Shown: positions 1 to 7,217, counted from the first letter of the stretch. The stretch is 7,605 nucleotides of DNA from Bacteroidales bacterium (GCA_029938185.1 JAOZVK010000277.1:1-7605), one strand, 5' to 3'. A program made the numbers and translations. The notes: generated by a model from the sequence alone, not told the origin.

Positions 1-32
1 TACTTTTTGAAATACCGTTTATTATATATCTT

Positions 33-89
33 GCGTAAGCAACATTAAATAGGTAGAAGACCTTAGTATAACAAATTAAGTATATTTTT
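33..89 (+). promoter_or_regulatory. prfB upstream leader, copy 1 of a leader shared with the cheW-like gene
   Basis: The core GCGTAAGCAACATTAAA (33-49) matches 1415-1431 at 15 of 17 positions, and both cores lie 57-59 bases before their start codons. It is followed by a small hairpin, AGGT (51-54), loop AGAAG, ACCT (60-63). Just upstream, TATATCTTG (25-33) loosely resembles a Bacteroidota -7 box and TTTG (6-9) a -33 box. The spacing is shorter than canonical, so the promoter reading is weak. The shared core is seen directly; its function as promoter, operator or 5' UTR element is inferred. Confidence 0.45.
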
Positions 90-1179
90 ATGATTAATAA
101 AGAACAAATAAACGAACTCGAAGAGCGCGGTCAAGCTCTAAGGAGGTATCTTTGACATTGATAATAAAAAATTAGTTCTGGAAGAAGAACAAGCCAAAAC
201 TCAAGTTGCCGATTTTTGGAATAACCCAAAAGAAGCAGAAAAGCAACTAAAGTATATACAAACAATAAAAATATGGACTGATTCTTATTCAAAAATAGAA
301 AGTAGCATTGACGATTTGAATGTTATTTTTGAATTTTATGAAGAGGGCGAAGCCGACGAAACCGAGCTTGATAAACAGCATATATTAACTCTAAAGCTTA
401 TCGAAAAACTTGAGTTTAGAAATATGCTTAGAAAAAAAGAAGACCAATTTAGTGCAATTGTTAAGATAAACTCAGGAGCAGGCGGAACAGAAAGCCTTGA
501 CTGGACATCAATGCTAATGAGAATGTATTTGAGATGGGGAGAACGAAACAAATACAAAGTAAAAGAAATTGATTATCAGTCTGGTGACGAAGCTGGAGTT
601 AAATCCGTAATTCTTGAATTTATAGGCGATTATGCATACGGAAACTTAAAAAGTGAAACAGGTGTTCATCGTTTGGTACGTATTTCGCCATTTGACTCGG
701 GCAATAGAAGACACACAACCTTTGCATCAGTATTTGTGTCGCCAGTAATAGATGATAATATTGATATTAGTATAAACCCTTCGGATATAAAATGGGAAAC
801 ATTTAGATCGGGAGGCGCAGGTGGACAAAATGTAAATAAAGTTGAAACAGGTGTGAGACTGAGACATGAGCCAACAAATATCATAATTGAAAATACCGAA
901 ACACGCTCTCAACACAAGAATAAAGACAATGCATTAAGGATTTTAAAATCACAATTGTATGAAATTGAACTAAGAAAAAAACAAGAAAAACAGGCTAAAA
1001 TAGAAAGTAAGAAAATGAAAATAGAATGGGGATCGCAAATAAGAAACTATGTGTTACACCCCTATAAAATGGTGAAAGATTTAAGAACATCACATGAAAC
1101 ATCGAATGTTCAGGCTGTATTAGATGGTGATTTGAATGATTTTATTAAAAAATATTTAATGGAATTTGGAGCTATCTAA
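90..1179 (+). CDS. prfB: Peptide chain release factor 2 (RF2), expressed by programmed +1 frameshift
   Basis: RF2 recognises UAA and UGA stop codons in the ribosomal A site and triggers hydrolysis of peptidyl-tRNA in the cytoplasm. The first reading frame runs from ATG 90 to an in-frame TGA at 153-155 (21 codons). The +1 frame then continues from GAC 154 to TAA 1177-1179, giving 362 residues, close to the 365 of E. coli RF2. In the joined protein the RF2 stop-recognition tripeptide SPF is at about residues 199-201. The catalytic GGQ is at about 244-246, inside GGAGGQNVNKVETG. The family pattern RSQHKNKDNAL follows the GGQ domain, and the late WGSQIRNYVLHPYKMVKDLR and TSHETSNVQAVLDGDL stretches also match the family. 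SPF rather than PxT separates it from RF1. ATG 90 was chosen because it gives the normal short RF2 first exon (MINKEQINELEERGQALRRYL). No clear SD precedes it. The internal stop is regulatory, so this is not a pseudogene. Very confident. Confidence 0.97.
141..156 (+). promoter_or_regulatory. prfB programmed +1 frameshift site
   Basis: The sequence reads AGG AGG TAT CTT TGA C. An SD-like hexamer (141-146) sits three bases before the slippery CTT codon (150-152), which is followed by the in-frame TGA (153-155) and a C. This is the same arrangement as the E. coli prfB site (AGG GGG TAT CTT TGA C). In the known mechanism, low RF2 leaves the UGA unread, the internal SD pairs with 16S rRNA, and the peptidyl-tRNA slips forward to TTT. 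This produces full RF2 and gives autoregulation. Downstream coding resumes at GAC 154, which fits the length and the homology of the protein. Confidence 0.96.
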
Positions 1180-1473
1180 ATATTTGTAAACTTTTCGAAC
1201 TATTTAATATTGTTTATGAATGATATATACTTGACTGTATATCAGTAAATAAGCTATATATAAAATAAGTAGAAACTTTTGCATAAACATATGGTATAAA
1301 AATTGTAAAAAAATAGCTAAAAGAAATCTAAACAAGGCTCTTAAAATTTATTTACGTACAAATTTATTTTCACATTTTAATTAACTGACAATCAATAATA
1401 GTAAAATAAATTAGGCGTAAACAACGTTAAAAGGCTCGAAGAGCACTAAACAAAACTAATAAATATTTATATT
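1180..1473. other. Intergenic region between prfB and the cheW-like gene
   Basis: These 294 A+T-rich bases hold no supportable gene. A weak stem-loop, ATATAC (1225-1230) with loop TTGACT and GTATAT (1237-1242), is followed by no T-run, so I do not call it a terminator. AAATTTATTT occurs twice (1347-1356 and 1361-1370), probably a composition effect. The last 59 bases are the second copy of the shared leader. Confidence 0.6.
1415..1473 (+). promoter_or_regulatory. cheW-like gene upstream leader, copy 2 of the shared leader
   Basis: The core GCGTAAACAACGTTAAA (1415-1431) matches 33-49 at 15 of 17 positions. A hairpin follows at the same relative place as in copy 1: GCTC (1434-1437), loop GAA, GAGC (1441-1444). 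Its stem bases differ from copy 1, yet pairing is kept. The remainder up to the start codon is loosely alike in both copies (ACAAA, TAA and TATTT segments). TAAATTAG (1407-1414), just before the core, resembles a TAnnTTTG -7 box at six of eight positions. A shared promoter or leader element is an inference. Confidence 0.45.
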
Positions 1474-2001
1474 GTGGATATACTAAAGAACTCAACGGTA
1501 ACAAATTCATATCTTTTATTTAAAATTGCAAATGAAATTTATGCTGTACATATAAGTCAAGTTATTAATATTTTAGAATTGGTTAGAATAACAGAAATTC
1601 CAAAGTCACCAAAATATATGACTGGAGTTATTAACCATGATAATAAGGTTTTACCAATAATTGACACAAGAATAAAGTTTAATTTATCAAAAACTGAATA
1701 TACCAAAAAAACATGCATTGTAATAATGAATGTCAAAATTGATGGTATAGCAATAAGTGTTGGCGCATTGATTGATGAAGTTGTTGCAGTTCACGAAATT
1801 AATAAAAAAGAAATTTTAGATAGTCCTTCGATAGGCTATAAATATAAATCGGAATTTATTATTGGAATGCTTTCAAAAGACGACCATTTTATTATGATTC
1901 TTGATATTGATAAATTGTTTTCGAAAGACGAACTTAAAACCATAGAAGAAACTGCAAACGGAACAACGAAAGATGAAGAAAAACAAGATGAAGAAAAATA
2001 A
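1474..2001 (+). CDS. CheW-like chemotaxis coupling protein
   Basis: CheW proteins are cytoplasmic adaptors that link chemoreceptors to the CheA histidine kinase. The 175-residue product has one CheW domain, about residues 12-150. It shows the opening YLLFKIANEIYAVHISQV (13-30), the IPKSPKYMTGVIN segment (42-54), the PIIDTR strand (61-66), ISVGALIDEVVAVHEI (94-109) and a closing FIIGMLSKDDHFIMILDID (128-146). The usual N-x-R-G turn after GVIN is replaced by NHDN (54-57), so the arginine normally involved in coupling contacts is absent. The C-terminus is a charged tail, KDEEKQDEEK, made by a short tandem DNA duplication. The start is GTG 1474: an in-frame TAA lies at 1447-1449 and no ATG or TTG comes between. 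No cheA or receptor gene lies nearby, so the partner is unknown. It could serve a non-chemotaxis signalling array. The family call is firm, the specific role is not. Confidence 0.9.
   Translation: MDILKNSTVTNSYLLFKIANEIYAVHISQVINILELVRITEIPKSPKYMTGVINHDNKVLPIIDTRIKFNLSKTEYTKKTCIVIMNVKIDGIAISVGALIDEVVAVHEINKKEILDSPSIGYKYKSEFIIGMLSKDDHFIMILDIDKLFSKDELKTIEETANGTTKDEEKQDEEK
1971..2000 (+). repeat. 15-bp tandem repeat at the 3' end of the cheW-like gene
   Basis: AGATGAAGAAAAACA (1971-1985) is followed directly by AGATGAAGAAAAATA (1986-2000), 14 of 15 identical. In frame it encodes DEEKQ then DEEK, and the single C-to-T difference creates the TAA stop (1999-2001). It probably arose by slippage and lengthened the charged tail by five residues. 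Confidence 0.8.
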
Positions 2002-2127
2002 AATAATGAGGAGAACGCAAATTAAACACTTGCCAATGTCATTATAAAAACTTGTAAATATTTGTGACTCAACAAGAAGTACAAGCTAAAACGGAAGTTA
2101 TATTCGGGTCGATTAAAAAAAAGCGGA

Positions 2128-2202
2128 CTACCCACGTAAAGTTGGATAGCTTACTGCACTCAACTTATTGATAAGTAGTCAAGTACAACCTTACGTGGGT
2201 AG
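2128..2202. repeat. 75-bp palindromic (MITE-like) element with nested hairpin
   Basis: The left arm CTACCCACGTAAAGTTG (2128-2144) pairs with CAACCTTACGTGGGTAG (2186-2202) at 16 of 17 positions. Inside, CTTACT (2150-2155) can pair with AGTCAAG (2177-2183) with one bulge, and ACTTAT (2163-2168) pairs with ATAAGT (2171-2176). The palindrome therefore folds nearly end to end. The arms are flanked by A-runs on both sides but no clean target duplication. It could be a miniature inverted-repeat element, an IS remnant, or a structured RNA or terminator-like element for the cheW-like gene. A run of six A's rather than T's follows on the + strand, which does not favour a simple + strand terminator. Confidence 0.7.
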
Positions 2203-2257
2203 CAAAAAAGTGAGAAGCTGTTAACCACATTTTAAAAATCTAATCTATTTTTTTAAT

Positions 2258-2265
2258 TAAATTTG
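2258..2265 (+). promoter_or_regulatory. Candidate -7 box for the helicase/coiled-coil pair
   Basis: TAAATTTG matches the Bacteroidota -7 consensus TAnnTTTG and lies 79 bases before the helicase start. No convincing TTTG -33 box is seen at the expected distance. In such A+T-rich sequence a chance match is quite possible. It would place the transcript start near 2272. Confidence 0.3.
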
Positions 2266-2344
2266 TAATTTATTATTTATTTTAGCAATTTTAAAGTTTT
2301 ATTTTAATAATTTAAAACAGAATAATAAATTAAATTTAAATTTA

Positions 2345-5300
2345 ATGGCACAATTTCAAGCTGGTTATTTTCTTGATAGTATTTTTGATTTATTCAAAAA
2401 TAAATCATATAAAAATAAAATTGAGGGATTAGTAAATTATTTATCTTATTTTGAGCTTGATACTAATAATAAACTTGATTCTAAAAATTCAAGCAATTTA
2501 CCAATATTAAGTATTGCAAACAACCTCATAACAAGAGGACTTCCTACACGACCCTCAACATTCATTGAAGACATTTTTGCTACAAGTTTTTCGAAAACAA
2601 AAAAACAAATAGATAAACATAATAATATAAGCTATGATTTAAATAGTTCGGAACTAAAAGCAGAACTATATAGAGCTTTACATATTATTGACCCAAGAAT
2701 TAACAAAAATAATCAAACTGCTGATATATTTAAAAAATGGACTAAGAAAGGAGCAGAATTTAAAGAATATTTTTTGTATTCACATATTCCCGAATATATT
2801 GGAGAACATTTTTTACAACTTATTGACATAGACAGAAGTTTTGAATCTATACTTAAAAATTCTTATAAAGATTTTGATGTAAATGCATATTTAAATAATA
2901 ATAAATATGATTTTTTAAAAAAGAATGTTGATTTTTCTATAGAGTTACCATATAATGGAAGAACTGGTAAAGGAATTATAATAGAAATAAACGAAGGTCA
3001 ATTTGAAGAAAATTATGATTATGAAAAAGTAAAGCTAAATAGAGAAATTACAAATAAGATTAACTGGGCTGATACCTTACAAATACATACTAGTAATATT
3101 ACCAAAATTAATAGTATGACAGCTCCTTTGCGAAATTTTACCTACAACGAATTTTTTGATAATATACTGGTAAATTATTCTAAACCATTATACAAAAATC
3201 AAGATGGTCTTGATGCATTACAACTTGTGCTGTCGCCAATTGCTATTGCTCGCATACAAAAAACAATTATAGAATATATTTTATCGGGACAACTAAATTT
3301 AAATTCTAAAACTTGGGAAATTGCTATTATTGAACGTGATGTTCCATGTGGATTTTTAGCTATTGAAGATTTAAAACAGCTTATAAAAAATCTTTTTACA
3401 ATTGAAGGTAAGAATAATAAATTACCAAATATAAATATTGTTATACATAGAACCAACGAATTTAAGAAAGCTAAATTAAATGTATTATATCAAGGCGAAA
3501 TTAAAGACATTAGCAAATTTGACTCACAAAAAGCATATGATTTAGTAATAGATATATCAGTATTGCAACGAAAAGGTATTAAAAATAAAAAAATTAATAC
3601 GCTTGCAAAAAATATTGCCACTATTAAATCAGTTAAAAAAATAAGCTCAAAACGTAGGTTTTATGCCAATAAATTGATTAAATATAAATCAATTTTTGGT
3701 AATAATAATAAGATTGATAATGAATTAAAGAGTTCTTATCAATATTTTCTAAAAAATATATTTAGAAAACAAGATTTTATAAACAATCAGTTAAATATAA
3801 TAAACGAAATACTCCAGCTAAACAATACATTAGCCCTTGTTCCAACTGGAGGAGGAAAAACTTTAAGTTATCAATTATCAGTATTATTTCAGCCAGCAGT
3901 TTCATTAGTGGTTCACCCTTTAATATCTTTAATGAAAGACCAAGCTACTGTATTAAAGCGAAATAGAATTGATGCTTATACAAGTATAAACTCATCATTA
4001 AAGAAAACTTATTATAAAAATATAGTATACAACGAATTTTCAGAATTATCATCATTATTTGCTTTTGTTTCTCCTGAAAATTTTAAAATAAAAAATTTCA
4101 GAAATACTCTTTTATCAATGAGAGATAATTCATTTTTTGCATATTGTGTAATTGATGAAGCTCATTGTGTATCAGAATGGGGGCATGATTTTAGATATAA
4201 TTATGTTGGTATAGCCGATGATATTAGAAAATATTGCAAATCAAAAACTTTAAACAACATTCCTATTGTTGGACTTACTGCAACAGCATCTTTTGATGTA
4301 TTAGATGATATAAAAAACCAGTTAAAGATTGATAATAAATCTATTATAAAAACAAACATTGGGAATGCTAAATTAAATTTTGACTTTTTAGATGTTAGCA
4401 GTAATAATATTAATACTGATACTCCAATTGAAAGAGCAAAAGAATTAGTTGCACTACGAAAACAAGTTAGTTTTACATATATAGTTAAAAATATTTTTTA
4501 TAAAGGAAGGGTAAAACAAAGCGATTGCGATACATTAATATATTGTCCCGAACCATTTGGTTTTTTTGGTATAACCGATGAAAATGGAGATGGTTTATCA
4601 GATAAATTGAAAAATAATTTTAGTAATTTAAAAATAGGTAATTTTTTTGGAACTTCTGATGATACAAAAAACCCTGTTTCGTTATCATATGCAAACGAAT
4701 CAATTGATAGTTATTATAATTTTATAAACAACAAATTAGATGTTCTAGTTGCTACAAATGCTTTTGGAATAGGCATAAACAAACAAGATATCAGAAATAT
4801 TATATATTTCAATATGCCAAATTCAGTTGAAAGCTTTATTCAACAAACTAACCGGTCGGGAAGAGATGGCAAAGAGACCGATTGTACTGTTTTATTTGAT
4901 AAGCAAAAATTGCATATAAAACAAAAAAATAGGATTACAGACGAAAATGGAAGGTCTTATTTATCAGATGAAATAGCATCATATACTGTTGATAAATATT
5001 ATGCTCGCGAAGGATTGAAAAAACATTTTAAAGGTAAGGAAAAAGAAAAAAGAATTGTTGATGAATTATTTAATCAGATTTCTTTTCCATCTGTATCATA
5101 TTCAAATATAATATGCGAACAACTTGAAAATGAATTTGATGAAAAATTTTCTTTTTCGTATCAACCAAAAGAAAAACCAACAAGGTTATATATAAACAAT
5201 AGAAATAAAACTTATGGGTATATAGATTATAAGACAAACAAAATAAATACTGATATTGCTGCATACAATGTTGGATTGAGCGAAAGAATATTGAATTATG

Positions 5301-6496
5301 TAAAATATGAAATAGATATTAGATATTCGGACAATGATGTAATTAGCTGGTTAAAAAACGAAAAGGCTCCTTACGAAAATAATGGAGTAGGTTTTTTTAT
5401 AAAAAATAATAAAATAGGTGATAGGCAAGAAATTAAAATAAATTTCCAAAATGATTCAATAGATATTATATTTGAATTATTAACAAAATATACCACACAA
5501 GAGTTCAATAAGAATGATGTAAACAAGTTGTGTCAAAATACAATAAACTATAATGATTTTATTAAAAAAATTAATAATATTGCAAAGGTAAATATAGTAA
5601 ATAAAAAAATAAATTTACCTAAAGAGCTTGAAAAACAATTTGTTAGATTTAGAACAAAACATGATACATTTAATGCAATATATAGATTATATACCATTGG
5701 AATAATTGATGATTACACAGTAGACGAAAATAGTCGTACAATAAATATGTATCTGACAAGAAAGCCTGAATATGAACATAAAAATATACTATATAACTAT
5801 TTAATCAAATATATATCAATTGAAGCTTCAAAAAAAGCTATTAATAGCATAAATGGCAAAAAAGATATATTTGTTAAAAATACAGTTTATTATTTAATTG
5901 ATTTTGTTTACGAAAATATTGCTGCAAAAAGATATAAAGCAATTGATATAATTGAAAAAATATGTATTTTAGCATCAGATGATTTGATTATCGAAAACAA
6001 AAAAAATTCTTTATTATCCGATTTTTTTGGAAAATACTTTGATGCAAAATATGCAAATAATTTAATGTTTCCAAGCCTATCGCTTGATATAAAATCAACT
6101 AATAAATATGATTTTTCAATAGTAAGTAAATACATTATTCACATTGGCAATTCGCTTGACAGTTGGCAGCATATGAAAAATTCAACTGAGATATTGTTAG
6201 TAAAAAGTAAAAGTTATGTACTTTTGTTGCTAAATGCATATTGTTCGATTTTATTAAGTAATAAAAATGAAAAATTATTTAATGAAGCATTAAACAATAC
6301 AATAAATGGATTTAGCATAATGAGAAATAGTTTGGATTCAGATAAATACTCAAAAAATGTTGAGTTTTTCTTGAATAAACTCTATGAAAAAGATTTAAGT
6401 TTAAAAAATAAAATAGAACCATTAATACATTTAAAAACACATAGCTCTTGGTTATCTGATTTTAATACTAAATTTTTAGAAAACTATGAACGATAA
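2345..6496 (+). CDS. Large RecQ-like SF2 helicase with nuclease-like N-terminal region
   Basis: The 1383-residue protein is far larger than ordinary RecQ (about 600). The helicase core spans about residues 475-860. It has a motif 0-like FINNQ (478-482), Walker A PTGGGKT (500-506), motif Ia HPLISLMKDQ (524-533), and DEAH box with RecQ-type aromatic loop DEAHCVSEWGHDFR (604-617). Motif III is TATAS (645-649), motif V ATNAFGIG (803-810) and motif VI QQTNRSGRDG (833-842). ATP-driven 3'-5' DNA unwinding is expected from the family. No cysteine cluster for the RecQ zinc domain follows, and I recognise no HRDC domain. Residues 195-248 (VDFSIEL, IIIEINEGQF, then a helix and WADTLQI) resemble a PD-(D/E)XK/DUF559-type fold with key positions altered. 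Residues 325-410 contain AIIERDVPCGFLAIEDL and YDLVIDISVL, domain unknown. The C-terminal ~500 residues are helical, Lys/Asn-rich and unrecognised. ATG 2345 has no SD and no in-frame ATG in the ~65 bases upstream that I checked. The gene overlaps the next one by 11 bases. A defence role is inferred, not shown. Confidence 0.9.
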   Translation: MAQFQAGYFLDSIFDLFKNKSYKNKIEGLVNYLSYFELDTNNKLDSKNSSNLPILSIANNLITRGLPTRPSTFIEDIFATSFSKTKKQIDKHNNISYDLNSSELKAELYRALHIIDPRINKNNQTADIFKKWTKKGAEFKEYFLYSHIPEYIGEHFLQLIDIDRSFESILKNSYKDFDVNAYLNNNKYDFLKKNVDFSIELPYNGRTGKGIIIEINEGQFEENYDYEKVKLNREITNKINWADTLQIHTSNITKINSMTAPLRNFTYNEFFDNILVNYSKPLYKNQDGLDALQLVLSPIAIARIQKTIIEYILSGQLNLNSKTWEIAIIERDVPCGFLAIEDLKQLIKNLFTIEGKNNKLPNINIVIHRTNEFKKAKLNVLYQGEIKDISKFDSQKAYDLVIDISVLQRKGIKNKKINTLAKNIATIKSVKKISSKRRFYANKLIKYKSIFGNNNKIDNELKSSYQYFLKNIFRKQDFINNQLNIINEILQLNNTLALVPTGGGKTLSYQLSVLFQPAVSLVVHPLISLMKDQATVLKRNRIDAYTSINSSLKKTYYKNIVYNEFSELSSLFAFVSPENFKIKNFRNTLLSMRDNSFFAYCVIDEAHCVSEWGHDFRYNYVGIADDIRKYCKSKTLNNIPIVGLTATASFDVLDDIKNQLKIDNKSIIKTNIGNAKLNFDFLDVSSNNINTDTPIERAKELVALRKQVSFTYIVKNIFYKGRVKQSDCDTLIYCPEPFGFFGITDENGDGLSDKLKNNFSNLKIGNFFGTSDDTKNPVSLSYANESIDSYYNFINNKLDVLVATNAFGIGINKQDIRNIIYFNMPNSVESFIQQTNRSGRDGKETDCTVLFDKQKLHIKQKNRITDENGRSYLSDEIASYTVDKYYAREGLKKHFKGKEKEKRIVDELFNQISFPSVSYSNIICEQLENEFDEKFSFSYQPKEKPTRLYINNRNKTYGYIDYKTNKINTDIAAYNVGLSERILNYVKYEIDIRYSDNDVISWLKNEKAPYENNGVGFFIKNNKIGDRQEIKINFQNDSIDIIFELLTKYTTQEFNKNDVNKLCQNTINYNDFIKKINNIAKVNIVNKKINLPKELEKQFVRFRTKHDTFNAIYRLYTIGIIDDYTVDENSRTINMYLTRKPEYEHKNILYNYLIKYISIEASKKAINSINGKKDIFVKNTVYYLIDFVYENIAAKRYKAIDIIEKICILASDDLIIENKKNSLLSDFFGKYFDAKYANNLMFPSLSLDIKSTNKYDFSIVSKYIIHIGNSLDSWQHMKNSTEILLVKSKSYVLLLLNAYCSILLSNKNEKLFNEALNNTINGFSIMRNSLDSDKYSKNVEFFLNKLYEKDLSLKNKIEPLIHLKTHSSWLSDFNTKFLENYER

Positions 6497-7217
6497 AATT
6501 AATGCAGAACTTATAAAACTACAGAATGAACTTGCTTCGCTTGAAAGTGCTGTAAGTCAAATTTCTAAAGCAGAAACAATCTCTACAAATGTTGTAAATG
6601 CTATTAATGAAATTCAAAAAAAGTACGAAGAAATATTAAAAGATGTTTCAGTTAAGTATAAAGATTATTTAGATAAAGTCTATTTAAAAACTCGTAGCAA
6701 TGTACATGAGTTAACTAATTCGCAAAAAAAACAAACTGATGAGTATAATAAATTAATAAGTGAATTTAAGAACAAGTTTGAATTTTCTGAAAAAAAGAAC
6801 AACGAACTATTAGATAAATCATTTAATGATTCCAAATCAAAAATTGATAATATAACAGTTTCGCACAAAAAGCAAATTGCAGAAATTAATAAATTGCTAT
6901 CAAGTTATTTAGATTTAGCTCAATCTACCAATAAGTTACAAGATGATATTCAAAAAATTGATTTCCCTATAAGACTTGATAAAATCAATAGCGAAATTAA
7001 TGATTTGAATAAAGAAATTATTATTGTCAAAAAAAGTGTAAATGAAATTATTAATGATAATACAAATATTGAAATATTGAAATTGCTTAAAAAGCAAAAA
7101 CGTAAAACTACATTTATTCAGATATTTGTTATTTTTATATTTTTTCTCGTTTTAGCTTTAGGTGCTGATGTATTATACAAATATTTTCCTGAATTATTTT
7201 CGTTTTTAAAAAAATAA
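6486..7217 (+). CDS. Coiled-coil protein with a C-terminal membrane anchor, unknown function
   Basis: I do not recognise a family for this 243-residue protein. Residues 1-205 are almost wholly charged, heptad-like helix (Lys/Glu/Asn/Ile/Leu-rich), with a likely break at DFPIRLD (159-165). Residues 74-94 and 121-141 form an internal repeat of the pattern T-x-S-x-K-K-Q-x-x-E-x-N-K-L, 47 residues apart. One hydrophobic segment, about 210-227 (FIQIFVIFIFFLVLALGA), follows the basic KKQKRK (202-207) and is trailed by a short YKYFPELFSFLKK tail. This suggests a tail-anchored protein with its coiled coil in the cytoplasm under the positive-inside rule. There is no signal peptide. ATG 6486 lies inside the helicase gene (stop 6494-6496), so the two are probably translationally coupled and work together, for example as membrane tether, sensor or effector for the helicase. 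It could equally be a structural scaffold. Confidence 0.85.
   Translation: MNDKINAELIKLQNELASLESAVSQISKAETISTNVVNAINEIQKKYEEILKDVSVKYKDYLDKVYLKTRSNVHELTNSQKKQTDEYNKLISEFKNKFEFSEKKNNELLDKSFNDSKSKIDNITVSHKKQIAEINKLLSSYLDLAQSTNKLQDDIQKIDFPIRLDKINSEINDLNKEIIIVKKSVNEIINDNTNIEILKLLKKQKRKTTFIQIFVIFIFFLVLALGADVLYKYFPELFSFLKK

Larger units (their letters stand above)
2002..2344. other. Intergenic region between the cheW-like gene and the helicase gene
   Basis: These 343 bases have no supportable gene; the longest ATG frame I examined (2006) gives only 13 codons. The middle holds a strong inverted repeat (2128-2202). The last ~115 bases are extremely A+T-rich and contain the likely promoter of the helicase pair. 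CTTGT (2051-2055) and ACAAG (2072-2076) could pair weakly, without a following T-run. Confidence 0.6.

Noticed and set aside
153..155. In-frame TGA early in prfB, which could suggest a pseudogene
   Set aside because: It sits in the canonical frameshift context and the +1 frame continues with intact RF2 motifs to a normal length.
336..915. Open frames on the - strand inside prfB
   Set aside because: They lie wholly opposite the well-conserved RF2 coding sequence, have no recognisable protein features and no start signals.
1225..1242. Hairpin after prfB as a rho-independent terminator
   Set aside because: The stem is short and A+T-rich and no T-run follows.
2006..2047. Short ATG frame of 13 codons after the cheW-like gene
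   Set aside because: It is too short and has no supporting context.
1177..2065. TAAATATTTGT present at both 1177-1187 and 2055-2065
   Set aside because: Eleven A+T-rich bases, one copy overlapping the prfB stop codon; chance is likely.
3199..3456. Open frame on the - strand inside the helicase gene (likewise 5070-5264, 5908-6135, and 6680-6868 in the coiled-coil gene)
   Set aside because: They are antisense shadows of long coding genes, with low-complexity hydrophobic translations expected from A+T-rich sequence.
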